This document shows, one piece after another, positions 27,215 through 35,804 of a DNA stretch of 64,000 nucleotides (the first letter of the stretch is position 1; the number at the start of each line of letters is the position of its first letter). A program made the position numbers and the translations under genes. The notes under the pieces were generated by a model. That model was not told the origin of the DNA. It searched no databases and worked only from the letters and a program-made list of their open reading frames with translations. The DNA lies in contig NZ_JACJQU010000001.1 in the NCBI RefSeq assembly GCF_014696825.1, positions 434,001-498,000 of the forward strand, in the 5' to 3' direction. This DNA comes from Anabaena sphaerica FACHB-251 (GTDB lineage Bacteria; Cyanobacteriota; Cyanobacteriia; Cyanobacteriales; Nostocaceae).

Positions 27215-27848
27215 AACAACTTTTGACAACATCCAATAATTCACTGGGATGATGAATTAAAAAGTCAGGATTTTCCTTGGCTAGTGCTTCTGGAGAATTA
27301 AACCCCCACGTCACCGCAATCACCTTAATATTAGCTTTTTTTGCAGCCTCTATATCTCTGGTTTCATCCCCCACATAAATTACTGTTGGGGGTTTGATTT
27401 GTCTTTGCCTTAATACATTATTAATTATCGTTGTTTTGCCAAAAATCGTTACTCCAGAATAGATAAATTCAAATAGATAATCTAAATCATGACACTTGAG
27501 AAATTTGCTCACGTTTTCTGGAGAGTTAGAAGTAATCACTCCCAGTCTATATCCCTGATGATGCAGTGCTATTAATGCTTCTGTAACCCCAGATATAGGC
27601 TCTAATTCTTGGATTTTGTTTTTTAATTCACCTTTAACTTTTTTGACTAGAAAAGGAATTTTCAACAGAGAGACACCTGAATATTTGATAATTTCCCTAG
27701 AGGTTAAATTCCTTAAAAGAGTAAGTTCATTGGGAGATATTTGTATATAACCAAACTCTACAGCTAAACGATTGGCAATAGTGACAAGGGCATCTACTGT
27801 ATCTGCAATTGTGCCATCAAAATCAAAGATTATTACTTTCTGGGTCAT
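27213..27848 (-). CDS. HAD-family phosphatase (phosphoglycolate-phosphatase-like)
   Basis: 211 residues. Motif I FDFDGTIADTVDAL (nucleophile Asp in the DxD, residues about 9-11), an alpha-helical cap, motif II ITSNSPENV, a Lys in motif III (FGKTTI) and motif IV YVGDETRDIEAAKKANI. It hydrolyses a small phosphate ester, but the substrate is not set by the sequence. Its start overlaps the end of queG by 26 bp, so the two are probably co-transcribed. Confidence 0.9.
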   Translation of the reverse strand: MTQKVIIFDFDGTIADTVDALVTIANRLAVEFGYIQISPNELTLLRNLTSREIIKYSGVSLLKIPFLVKKVKGELKNKIQELEPISGVTEALIALHHQGYRLGVITSNSPENVSKFLKCHDLDYLFEFIYSGVTIFGKTTIINNVLRQRQIKPPTVIYVGDETRDIEAAKKANIKVIAVTWGFNSPEALAKENPDFLIHHPSELLDVVKSC

Positions 27849-28815
27849 TCTTTAGCCTAGATGCGTCAAGATTAGCACGAGCATTTCTTCGTAACATTTC
27901 TGGTTTAATGCGCCGCAAGGCTGATGCTGGAAATCGTCTATCCCACTCCTCATCTGTGATTTGCGCTAATTCTACCAGCTTGGGTGCTAAATTTTCAGGA
28001 TAAGGCTGAAAATCTGCCACATCAGTTACCTGAGCAAAACGCTGATTCCAAGGACATACATCTTGACAAATATCACAACCAGCAACCCATCCTTGCAAAT
28101 GGGGTTTTACTTCTTCTGGCAATGTTTCCGAACGGTTTTCGATGGTATGATAGGCAATACACTTGTTAGCATCGACTACAAACGGCTCAGTAATTGCGCC
28201 AGTAGGACAAGCCTGTATACATCTTGTACAAGTTCCACAATGTTGTGTAGCTGGGCGATTCCTACGGAGCGCTTCGCTATCGCTTTCTAGTTCTATATTA
28301 GTTAATACTTCTCCTAAAAATACCCAAGACCCATACTCCCTGGTAATTACATTACCATTTTTGGCGATCCAACCGATACCAGCTTTTTGCGCCCAAACTT
28401 TATCTTGTACTGGTCCTGTGTCTGCGTAATATCTAGCTTTTATCCCTTCTCTTTGTGATTCTAACCAGGTAGCCAGTTGCTTGAGCTTCTTGTGCAGTAT
28501 CTTATGATAGTCCCGTCCCCAGCCATAGCGGGAAATTTTCGCGTATTCTTCACCTTCCGGGCGTTGATGTGGTGTGTAATAATTCAGCGCCACACAGACA
28601 AGCGATCGCACTTCTGGCATCACTAACCGAACATCCTGACGTTTTGGGTTTCCCATCCACTCCATATCAGCGTGATAACCCATTGCCATCCATGTTTGCA
28701 ACTTTTGAGCCTCTGTAGCGTCTACGTCTTCTACAGCAGCAATACCCACTTTGTGAAAGCCTAACTCTTTAACTTTCTCTTTGATGACACTGCTAGTTAA
28801 GGCACACTCATTCAT
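27823..28815 (-). CDS. queG: Epoxyqueuosine reductase
   Basis: Cobalamin- and Fe-S-dependent enzyme for the last step of queuosine formation in tRNA. 330 residues. The N-terminal domain holds the RYYADTGPVQDKVWAQKAGIGWIAKNG active-site region. Two 4Fe-4S motifs follow (CGTCTRCIQACPTGAI and CDICQDVCPWN). The C-terminus ends in a HEAT-like LRRIKPEMLRRNARANL stretch. Length and motif order fit QueG. Probable two-gene operon with the HAD phosphatase. Confidence 0.94.
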   Translation of the reverse strand: MNECALTSSVIKEKVKELGFHKVGIAAVEDVDATEAQKLQTWMAMGYHADMEWMGNPKRQDVRLVMPEVRSLVCVALNYYTPHQRPEGEEYAKISRYGWGRDYHKILHKKLKQLATWLESQREGIKARYYADTGPVQDKVWAQKAGIGWIAKNGNVITREYGSWVFLGEVLTNIELESDSEALRRNRPATQHCGTCTRCIQACPTGAITEPFVVDANKCIAYHTIENRSETLPEEVKPHLQGWVAGCDICQDVCPWNQRFAQVTDVADFQPYPENLAPKLVELAQITDEEWDRRFPASALRRIKPEMLRRNARANLDASRLKNDPESNNL

Positions 28816-29032
28816 TTTGGTGATCTAAAATTTTGCCACTTGGCTGCACTGCGATTATACACAATACCATCGATACATTCATTTGATTTTGCTACTCCAA
28901 CCATATGTAAATTTTATTTGCAATTTGTTAAGAAATGATGCAGAATAGCTTACAAGAGGTCAAGCAACGCAGAGTGATGCCAACCTCCCACGAATTAACG
29001 GCTTACTTAGTTAATAAACTGTGGTGAACATC

Positions 29033-29554
29033 ATGACTTTCACTTCTGATTCAGCTTCAACCCGCTTTTCTGGTGCTTTCAACTACAGCAACCAAACAGT
29101 TGATGTTGTAACTTCAACCATTGCTGTATTTAAAGCTCTCAGCGTGGATGACCAACTAGCAGTCCTTTGGTACGCTTACACAGAAATGGGTAAATCCATT
29201 ACCCCAGCCGCTACAGGTGTAGCTAGATTGCAGTTAGCAGAAGGTTTATTGAATCAAATTAAACAAATGTCTAATGCAGAGCAGTTGGAAGCGATGCGTG
29301 ATTTAGCTGCTCAAAAAAATTCTCAATTTTCTCGTGCTTACGGAATTCTTAGTGCTAATACCAAGTTAGCTTTTTGGTACGAATTAGCAGAATTAATGGC
29401 CAAGGGTTTTGTCGTACCTGTACCAGCAGGTTATCAGATTTCCCGTGATGGCGCACAAGTTTTACAAACTCTCAAAGAATTAGATTTTGGTCAACAAATC
29501 ACCGTTTTCCGCAAAGTAGTCACAGATATGGGTGTTGATCCCCTAGCTGACTAA
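29033..29554 (+). CDS. Helical carotenoid protein (OCP N-domain paralogue)
   Basis: 173 residues from ATG 29033; GTG 29021 is less likely. The whole protein is one OCP N-terminal domain, with LAVLWYAYTEMGKSITPAATG (first half), KLAFWYELAELMAKGFVVPVPAGYQ (second half with carotenoid-contact Trp/Tyr) and QQITVFRKVVTDMG. Such HCPs bind a ketocarotenoid and quench phycobilisome excitation or singlet oxygen. The next gene encodes the matching C-terminal-domain homologue, the carrier that can donate carotenoid to HCPs. This adjacency is known in Anabaena (HCP4 with CTDH). A terminator separates the two genes. Confidence 0.93.
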   Translation: MTFTSDSASTRFSGAFNYSNQTVDVVTSTIAVFKALSVDDQLAVLWYAYTEMGKSITPAATGVARLQLAEGLLNQIKQMSNAEQLEAMRDLAAQKNSQFSRAYGILSANTKLAFWYELAELMAKGFVVPVPAGYQISRDGAQVLQTLKELDFGQQITVFRKVVTDMGVDPLAD

Positions 29555-29594
29555 TCGCTGATATTCTCCCAACCTCAATGTATTTTTAAATTTT

Positions 29595-29632
29595 TATTCC
29601 CAGGTAATGACTTGGGAATAATTTATTTTTTT
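29595..29632 (+). terminator. Intrinsic terminator after HCP
   Basis: TATTCCCA and TGGGAATA pair around a 10-base loop, followed by ATTTATTTTTTT. It would uncouple HCP from CTDH. Confidence 0.82.
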
Positions 29633-29653
29633 AAAAAAACGTAATAATTAATG

Positions 29654-29686
29654 AGATGCCCAACTTATTTGAGAAGTCGGGCATCT
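29654..29686. repeat. REP-like palindrome (copy 2)
   Basis: AGATGCCCAACTTATTTGAG, then AAGTCGGGCATCT; same family as 12417-12445. It sits between HCP and CTDH and supplies a spurious upstream ATG to the CTDH reading frame. Confidence 0.82.
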
Positions 29687-29715
29687 ATGTGACAACCTAT
29701 TACAAACCTAAAAAT

Positions 29716-30138
29716 ATGAATATTGCTATTGAAGGAATTGCAGAACCAACTATATTGAATTATTTTAATACTTTAAACGCAGGTGATTTTACAGCCACTG
29801 CGGCCTTATTTGCTGAAGATGGTGTGATGTATCCACCTTTGGAGTCTGCTGTTGTAGGACCAGAGGCGATCGCTTCCTATCTTGAGCGAGAAGCGCAAGA
29901 CATTAAAGCCGAACCCCAGCAAGGAATTATTGATAATTTAGCAGATCACCACATTCAACTTCAAGTTACAGGGAAAGCCCATACCTCTTGGTGTAGTGTT
30001 AATGTTTTGTGGTTATTTATCCTTAACCCACAACGGGAAATTATCGAAGCCAAAATCAAACTTTTAGCTTCACCCCAAGACTTACTTTCCCTACGGCCAC
30101 CTAACAAGGAATATACAGTTGTTCCAGAAATAATTTGA
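29716..30138 (+). CDS. OCP C-terminal domain homologue (CTDH)
   Basis: 140 residues from ATG 29716. An in-frame ATG at 29656 lies within the REP palindrome and is rejected. NTF2-like fold: EGIAEPTILNYFNTLNAGDFTATAALFAEDGVMYPPLES, YLEREAQDIKAEP and the final NPQREIIEAKIKLLASPQDLLSL closely follow the OCP C-domain. CTDHs form dimers that bind a ketocarotenoid between subunits and hand it to HCPs. The next gene is convergent with no space at all between the two stop codons. Confidence 0.92.
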   Translation: MNIAIEGIAEPTILNYFNTLNAGDFTATAALFAEDGVMYPPLESAVVGPEAIASYLEREAQDIKAEPQQGIIDNLADHHIQLQVTGKAHTSWCSVNVLWLFILNPQREIIEAKIKLLASPQDLLSLRPPNKEYTVVPEII

Positions 30139-30579
30139 TTATCCTTTGGTAACAGTTGGTTGAGCCAAAGAACGCAATAACAATCTTCTACCTAGCTCAA
30201 TATCTGAGGGCGCACATTGCCAATCTGGGTGTGCGGTCATTAACAAACTATCTAAAGTTTCTTGATCAAAAAGATGCCACACAGGAGCATCATTGATTCT
30301 AGCTTCTAGAGCATAGCAGTTAGGAGCAATGCAGCGAATCATGCAACGGCTGGAGATTCTAGCCAAACTCATCATCTCTCCTGGTTCTAGAGAGCGAAAT
30401 TTGCGAATTACTTCTTTAAACTCATCAAAAGAAGACACTATCAACCCAGGAAGAGCTAATGTTACCTTTTTTTCTCCATTCACCGCAATCCAGTAATGAC
30501 GACTAGGGTCGATACCTTCTAACCAAGGTGATTCATCGTCAAGACGATAGCGGGGTGATAAGCAAAATAAAGGTTCCAT
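30139..30579 (-). CDS. Conserved hypothetical protein
   Basis: 146 residues from ATG 30579 (a TTG two codons earlier is less likely). No family recognised. It begins MEPLFCLSPRYRLDDESPWLEG and contains SRCMIRCIAPNCYALEARI (three Cys within 11 residues) and an acidic middle, with no membrane segments. The stop abuts the CTDH stop. The cysteine group could bind metal, but too little is conserved to say. Confidence 0.65.
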   Translation of the reverse strand: MEPLFCLSPRYRLDDESPWLEGIDPSRHYWIAVNGEKKVTLALPGLIVSSFDEFKEVIRKFRSLEPGEMMSLARISSRCMIRCIAPNCYALEARINDAPVWHLFDQETLDSLLMTAHPDWQCAPSDIELGRRLLLRSLAQPTVTKG

Positions 30580-30748
30580 AAGCAAAGTGATAAATTTGGT
30601 ATCAACTTCAGGCTCTTCGTTAACACAAAAAGCAGCCTTAATATATTAAGTATTCGATAACTATCACTAATAAATCAAATAAATTTAGCAAAAGTTATTA
30701 ATGTTATTCATATTTCTTAATAAATCACCGTCTTTAGGCAAGAGCTTG

Positions 30749-31174
30749 TCAATTAACCAGTTCTGGTATGGTAGTTTCTAACTTTAGACAGTTAGCACCA
30801 TCAACCTGCAACCGATACTCTACCTTGTCCATGAGACGATTCATAATCAACCACCCATAACCACCTTCTTGTTTTTGCGTAGGATTGGGAGGAAAGTAGG
30901 TAGACATATCAAAACCATTACCATAGTCCCAAATTTCGATCGCTAATTTCCGCTCTTTTAGTTCCAAACGCAGTAAAATCGGTAAGCTAGGCTGATCTTT
31001 GTGAGCATGACGCACAGCGTTGGAGTAAGCTTCAACCAACGCCAAGCGCAAACGACCTGATTGCTCTGACCAATCCACAGAGTCCCCCAGATGGATTTTC
31101 AAGCATCCCAACAACCAAGTTTCGACGATATTTACAAAACTCAAATCACTTGGTACATGAAGCTCACTTTTCAT
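30749..31174 (-). CDS. RsbW-like anti-sigma serine kinase
   Basis: 141 residues of the HATPase_c_2 (RsbW/SpoIIAB) type. The N-box helix has ALVEAYSNAVRHAH, the G1 box IEIWDYGNGFD and the G2 region GGYGWLIMNRLMDKVEY. Such proteins bind and inhibit a sigma factor or phosphorylate an STAS antagonist. The gene lies three bases after the stop of a PP2C phosphatase on the same strand, so the two form one partner-switching unit. No antagonist gene is adjacent. Confidence 0.9.
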   Translation of the reverse strand: MKSELHVPSDLSFVNIVETWLLGCLKIHLGDSVDWSEQSGRLRLALVEAYSNAVRHAHKDQPSLPILLRLELKERKLAIEIWDYGNGFDMSTYFPPNPTQKQEGGYGWLIMNRLMDKVEYRLQVDGANCLKLETTIPELVN

Positions 31175-31177
31175 GAG

Positions 31178-32851
31178 TTACAAAACCTCCAGGGAGAGTA
31201 TAGTTTGGTCATCTTCTTGCAGATGATTATCTGTTTGAATACAAGTTAGTAAATGTTCCAGAGAAAAAGGTTGAGGTTGCTCTTGTATAAGTTGCCAAAG
31301 ACCTTCTTGATTTAGCATAGAAGAGTTAATTGGCTGACCGCTACTATCAGTTTTTATAGATGATTCTGAATTTAGTGATACTTTCGCTTCCGTAATACCA
31401 TCACTAGCTAATAGCAATGTGTCTCCAGGAGCCAAAATCAATCGGCCTGGCTGTGACTGCCACTTGGGTAAAATTCCCAAGGGAACGCTGCGGACTTTGA
31501 GGTAATGAGGTTGAGTAACTAAAGTTGCTGAGTGTGACCACAAGAGAGGATATATATGACCAGCATTAGCATAGACAAGCTCTTTGGTCGCTCTGTTGTA
31601 AGATGCAATCACAAGAGTAATAAAATAATTGTTACTCATTAAATCATCAGCCAGAGCATAGTTGAGATTTTGCATGACCATATTCGGCTCGGCTGGTGAT
31701 TGTTGAGATAATTCCCGACGCAACAGAGAAATAGCACTGGCCATGAATAGAGCCGCTGGCACGCCTTTACCGGAAACATCACCGACAGCCAGCCACAAGT
31801 CACCTTGAGGATGGACAAAGACCTCAAAAAAATCTCCTCCTACTTCCCGTGCAGGATAACAGCAAGCTTGTACTTTGACACCATCAAACTCAGGTAAGGT
31901 TTGACGGAGGAGATTATTTTGAATTTGGCGGGCTACTTGCAATTCAACCCGGATTTGCTGTTGTTTTTCTTGCAGGCTTTGGTAGAGTTTAGCTTGGGAG
32001 AGGGCTAAAGCAGCTTGTTCTGCCACATCTGTAATAAGTTGAATATCTTCCTCTTGCCAAGGTTGTTCACTTCCCCATTGATAGAGAGTCATCACAGCTA
32101 GTAAGTGCTGCTGGTAACTAAATGGGACAACTAGGTAGTGATAAGGATTTTGATTATGTGTATCTTGAGCTAACTGATATTTTTGGGTGTGGAAAACTTC
32201 TTCAATTAAAGGGATAGGGACTAAAAGTGAAGTAATGGCTGGGGATTTAGGATCGTGATAGGAAAATTGAGTTGGTGTCAAGCGATCGCCCTCTACCAGT
32301 CTCAACAAACAACTGGTAACAGCAAATGTTTGTCCAATAGTAACGACAATCTTTTGTAAGATGCTGTCATAGTCCAAAGATTCCCGAATTGCCGTTGTCA
32401 CAGCATTAAATAAAGATTCTCGTTGCAGAGCATTACGCAGTTCTTTTGTCCGCTTTTTAACTAAATTATAAGTATCCCGTCCCTGCTCAACTAATGCCTT
32501 GAGTTGTTCAGGTTTCCAAGGTTTAGTGATGTATTTGAATACCTGACCAGAGTTGATAGCATCTACCAAATCTTCAACATCAGTAAAACCAGTTAGTAAA
32601 ATCCGAATTGTATCGGGAAAATTCTCCACTGTCCGACTAAACAATTCTGTGCCGTTCATATCTGGCATTCTTTGGTCAGAGATAATCACAGCCATCTCCC
32701 CAACTTGGTCTAATATTGCCAAAGCATGATGGGCATTATTTGCTTTATATACTTTAAAGTCTCGCCAAAAAGTGCGGTAAAGCAAGTCCAAGTTATCTGG
32801 CTCATCATCTACCACCATGAGCTTGAGCTTTTCTACCACTTTCTGTGTCAT
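31178..32851 (-). CDS. Receiver-GAF-PP2C serine phosphatase (RsbU-like)
   Basis: 557 residues. The receiver domain (about 8-125) has VVDDEPDN, IISDQRMPDMNG (acceptor Asp) and KPW. A helical linker leads to a GAF domain (about 150-290). The SpoIIE/RsbU phosphatase domain (about 320-557) contains REVGGDFFEVF, GDVSGKGVPAALFMA and LLLASDGITEA, with the metal-binding Asp residues. Phosphorylation of the receiver should control dephosphorylation of an STAS antagonist that switches the RsbW-like kinase in the next gene. No membrane segment. Confidence 0.93.
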   Translation of the reverse strand: MTQKVVEKLKLMVVDDEPDNLDLLYRTFWRDFKVYKANNAHHALAILDQVGEMAVIISDQRMPDMNGTELFSRTVENFPDTIRILLTGFTDVEDLVDAINSGQVFKYITKPWKPEQLKALVEQGRDTYNLVKKRTKELRNALQRESLFNAVTTAIRESLDYDSILQKIVVTIGQTFAVTSCLLRLVEGDRLTPTQFSYHDPKSPAITSLLVPIPLIEEVFHTQKYQLAQDTHNQNPYHYLVVPFSYQQHLLAVMTLYQWGSEQPWQEEDIQLITDVAEQAALALSQAKLYQSLQEKQQQIRVELQVARQIQNNLLRQTLPEFDGVKVQACCYPAREVGGDFFEVFVHPQGDLWLAVGDVSGKGVPAALFMASAISLLRRELSQQSPAEPNMVMQNLNYALADDLMSNNYFITLVIASYNRATKELVYANAGHIYPLLWSHSATLVTQPHYLKVRSVPLGILPKWQSQPGRLILAPGDTLLLASDGITEAKVSLNSESSIKTDSSGQPINSSMLNQEGLWQLIQEQPQPFSLEHLLTCIQTDNHLQEDDQTILSLEVL

Positions 32852-32890
32852 ACATATTTGACTATATTTTTAGATACTTTAATAGCAAGA

Positions 32891-32981
32891 TACAGCAGGT
32901 GACAGGTGACAGTGTTAAAAGCCTTTCATTGTCTAAGTTTGAGTTTTGGTTAATGTCCTAATCGCCTTGTCTACGGCTATA
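32891..32981. repeat. MITE-like element A copy 2 (reverse)
   Basis: 91 bp, TACAGCAGG at one end and GGCTATA at the other, with the reverse complement of GACAAGGCGATTAGGACATT inside. It has the same length as the copy at 25772. Confidence 0.72.
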
Positions 32982-32999
32982 TCACCAATTTTATAAGAA

Positions 33000-33240
33000 A
33001 ATAGGCTAAAAAACCCGAAGTTGAAACCTATAAATCTAAAAAAGTTTTTAGGTTTCAACGTCTTTTGACATACCTCCTCGTCCTCAAGTCCGAGGATTCC
33101 TTAACGCTTCATTGGGTTGTGCTATCGAAATAGTCTTACCATCCCTCGACGTTCGTTTATAGTCTCCTAATGCCCTATGGCGACTATATCTAGTACCATA
33201 AAGCCGTCCTTCTAGGACGGGGCTTGTATCCCATATTTTT
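33000..33240. mobile_element. Remnant of an IS200/IS605-type element end
   Basis: A strong hairpin GTTGAAACCTA...TAGGTTTCAAC (33023-33060) is followed by CCTCG...CGAGG and GCCGTCCT-TCT-AGGACGGGGC hairpins. The latter two resemble the conserved end sequences of cyanobacterial IS200/IS605 elements; the open reading frame is missing. The rest of the 433-bp spacer (32852-33284) holds element A. Confidence 0.5.
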
Positions 33241-33284
33241 TCAGTGGGCGATTTAGCAAGATCCCACTCACTAATTAGCCGTTC

Positions 33285-34007
33285 CTAGCCCACAATTCCA
33301 GAACGCAAAGCGCGTACTGCTGCTTGGGTGCGGTCATCAGCAGATAGCTTGTTAAGAATATTACGAACATGAGTTTTTACAGTCCCAATTGTGATATACA
33401 ATCTTTCGGCGATGAGTGCATTGCTACAACCTTCGACTATTAACTGTAATACTTCTAATTCCCTATCTGTGAGGGCGTAAGGTTCGATAGACTGCTGATT
33501 TTCCTCTGATTCTAAAGAGTTTGCAAAGGTTTTGGTATATGAGGATACAGCTAATTTATTCGGATTTTGCTGTGCTTGTTGTAATACGATTCTGGCGATC
33601 GCTGGATCAATCCAAGCATAGCCATTGTAAGTTACTCGCACTGCTTCCAGCAAATTGTCATAGTTGATATCCTTCATACAGTAGGAGTCTGCACCTGCGG
33701 CAAAAGCTGCCAATACGGATTCCTTATTATCCTGTAGAGTCAAAATTAACACTTTTGTATTTAGCTCTTCAGTTTCAGTAATACTTTTTAGCTCTTTTGT
33801 TAGCTCAATTCCATCCTTATCTGGTAAACCAATATCGACAATAGCAATATCTGGTTGCACTGTTTTTAACATTTTTAGCCCCTCCGCAGCGGTGGTAGCT
33901 TCCCCAACAATTTCAATTTCTGTCTTTTGCAAAAGTGCTGTCCGAATGCCCACACGGGTGAGATCATGATCTTCAATTAGCGCGATGCGAATTTTACTCA
34001 TAGTCAA
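33285..34007 (-). CDS. NarL/LuxR-family response regulator
   Basis: 240 residues. Receiver (about 5-125) with EDHD at the acidic pocket, PDIAIVDIGLPDKDG (acceptor Asp), ILTLQ and KDINY. A linker follows, then a LuxR-type helix-turn-helix (about 175-235: LTDRELEVLQLIVEGCSNALIAERLYITIGTVKTHVRNIL). It controls transcription when phosphorylated. Its partner kinase is not adjacent, and the divergent neighbour is the accessory patch at 34.3-35.8 kb. Confidence 0.94.
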   Translation of the reverse strand: MTMSKIRIALIEDHDLTRVGIRTALLQKTEIEIVGEATTAAEGLKMLKTVQPDIAIVDIGLPDKDGIELTKELKSITETEELNTKVLILTLQDNKESVLAAFAAGADSYCMKDINYDNLLEAVRVTYNGYAWIDPAIARIVLQQAQQNPNKLAVSSYTKTFANSLESEENQQSIEPYALTDRELEVLQLIVEGCSNALIAERLYITIGTVKTHVRNILNKLSADDRTQAAVRALRSGIVG

Positions 34008-34351
34008 CTAATGCCTGTTAATACTCAGTTTTACACTCCTCACGCCTAAAAAGCATGAGATCATTAATTTACAATCAAGTTCAACAACTTTGCCCAACTT
34101 GCCTTAAATTACCTAGAGAGTAATTACTAGGAACATCTCACCTCTATACTTTATATTAAATAACAATACTCTAAATTGTAAACAAGTTAGATTTGGCGCT
34201 TCATAGAGATTGATAAACTTTAAAAAGATTATGGCTATTTTTAGCTAAAACAGCAAGAAGCCTCTCACCTACCCGTTCGCGCAGCGTGCCGTAAGCATAG
34301 GGAGGTGATGAGATGAATTGCCAGATAAAAACGAGACACGCCTTGACCACA
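34008..34351. other. Spacer without a gene
   Basis: AT-rich upstream region of the NarL-type gene, then a hairpin-forming tract with TACCCGTTCGCGCAGCGTGC. No coding signal. Confidence 0.4.
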
Positions 34352-34531
34352 TCAAACCGCAGGTTTGACAGGGAGAGGGGTAGTTGAATTTTTATCAATT
34401 TCTGTATTCGGTAGTCGGTCAATCCAATCTTCAACTATCTGCGTCACAGTTTTGTCTTTGCTTGCCGCCCACTGTCTTAATTTATTCAATCTACGTTCGG
34501 ACATCCGTACATTTAATCTAGTACTTTTCAT
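34352..34531 (-). CDS. Ribbon-helix-helix (CopG/Arc-like) protein
   Basis: 59 residues. MKSTRLNVRMSERRLNKLRQ is a basic beta-strand followed by the first helix, and KTVTQIVEDWIDRLP is the second helix, giving a short RHH DNA-binding protein. The tail is Pro/Thr-rich. It is divergent from the tnpB pseudogene, and RHH genes often accompany IS605/TnpB elements or toxin-antitoxin pairs. No partner toxin is seen here. Start ATG at 34531; the ribosome site is weak. Confidence 0.6.
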   Translation of the reverse strand: MKSTRLNVRMSERRLNKLRQWAASKDKTVTQIVEDWIDRLPNTEIDKNSTTPLPVKPAV

Positions 34532-34656
34532 ACTTATGTATACCCATTGTTGTCACTATTATGTTATCCTATTCCTGATAGGAGAGTCGTTACAAAACCT
34601 TTACCTATCCACAAATAAAAAATGAATGTTTGCAAGGTAATCTAATTAATCTTCTC

Positions 34657-35145
34657 ATGTTTGGCAAGGTTAAAGTTATTTTGCATCGTCCTATCCCAGA
34701 TGGTTTGAAAATCAAAACTGCTTCCGTTACCAAGAAAGCTGACGGTTACTAGTCTAGAACAGGACTTACGCAAAACAGAACGGAAGTAGGGGTAATTCAT
34801 GTAGCTTGCTTGCCCGTTGCGGTATTACCCCTACGCAAGAATCAGGTTTTGAGTTCAATCTTGCGTAAGTCCTATAGAAGACTCAACAGTTCCAACGATT
34901 AAAGCTGATTTCAATTCAGAATTTATAATTGGTATTGATGTTGGGTTAAAGGAATTCTGTTTAAATGTGATAGCTGTGGTTTTGAGTGTGACAGAGATTT
35001 AAACGCTGCGATTAATTTAAAAAAAGAAGCGGTCAGATTGACCGTGTTAGCCTGTGGACTAGATAGTGCCGGCACTTCTAGGAGTTCAGTGAGCATAGTC
35101 GAACTGGTGAAGCAGGAAGAAAAAGCCGACTTTTGTTGGCATTAG
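34657..35145 (+). pseudogene. tnpB pseudogene (IS605/IS1341 type)
   Basis: Three TnpB fragments in order. (1) FGKVKVILHRPIPDGLKIKT...TKKADGY (34657-34750). (2) EDSTVPTIKADFNSEFIIGI and DVGLKEF with the RuvC-I Asp (about 34880-34965). (3) CDSCGFECDRDLNAAINLKK, the zinc-finger and RuvC-III part (about 34970-35145). A 113-bp MITE splits fragments 1 and 2. A large deletion removes everything between RuvC-I and the zinc finger, and the reading frame is broken. TnpB is an RNA-guided nuclease; this copy is dead. Confidence 0.88.
34761..34873. mobile_element. 113-bp MITE (AGGACTTACGCAA ends) inside tnpB
   Basis: Perfect terminal inverted repeats AGGACTTACGCAA and TTGCGTAAGTCCT; the middle has a second GGGGTAAT/ATTACCCC inverted repeat. 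Possible TAGAA target duplication on both sides. No coding capacity. Confidence 0.82.
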
Positions 35146-35218
35146 TTAGCTTTTTTGTATCGGCATTCCGTTCTTAAAGCCAAGAGCCTCCTAAGCAATA
35201 GCCGGATTGTCTTGGAAG

Positions 35219-35248
35219 CCTACACTTACTGCGAAGCAGAAGTGTAGG
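35219..35248 (+). repeat. Hairpin at the right end of the IS605-type remnant
   Basis: CCTACACTT and AAGTGTAGG pair around ACTGCGAAGCAG, 75 bp after the tnpB remnant. It resembles the right-end hairpin of this IS type, where the guide RNA of TnpB would end. Confidence 0.55.
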
Positions 35249-35528
35249 AGTATGTCACACTAAGTTGATCTGGGCGATATCCAGAAATTTATCTTATGAT
35301 CAATAATCTATGGGGTTATGGAGTGAGCAGGAATCAGGTAGACAGCATAAAATCTTCTTTGAGGAAGAATTACACACTGACAACCATCTTAGGCAACCCT
35401 AATTTTTCCTTGGTTTACTTTGGTTTACTTTCATTCACTCAACCAAATCACAGAAGATGTAGTAATTAGTAATTCGTAAATTATCAAATTTGTTAGTTAG
35501 AAACAAAGTGATTTTATACTGAATTTTT

Positions 35529-35671
35529 GGGAGCATCCCAATTTTGCAAAAACGCGGAATAAGTATCCGAAAACCCTCTGCTTTCTTCTTACCTTCGTGG
35601 TTCGTTCATTTCACGTCTTGTTAAAGTTAGAAGCTCAGAAAAAAATAAACTTACACATTGGGAATGCTCCC
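35529..35671. repeat. MITE-like inverted repeat, 143 bp
   Basis: GGGAGCATCCCAAT and ATTGGGAATGCTCCC are inverted at the ends, extended by AT-rich flanks. The interior holds a TTACCTTCGTGGTTCG segment also found near 8013-8050 in the other orientation. The rest of the 35270-35804 spacer shows no gene. Confidence 0.65.
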
Positions 35672-35804
35672 GAATTTTTCAAGTTTCATAGCAACTAACT
35701 CAACCGAGTATAACTTAAAAACAGTTGATGAAATTATAATTTGCAGACCGTAAGACCCAATCGCTATATAAGCGCAATCACTTAAAATAGATCCATGAAA
35801 AAAT

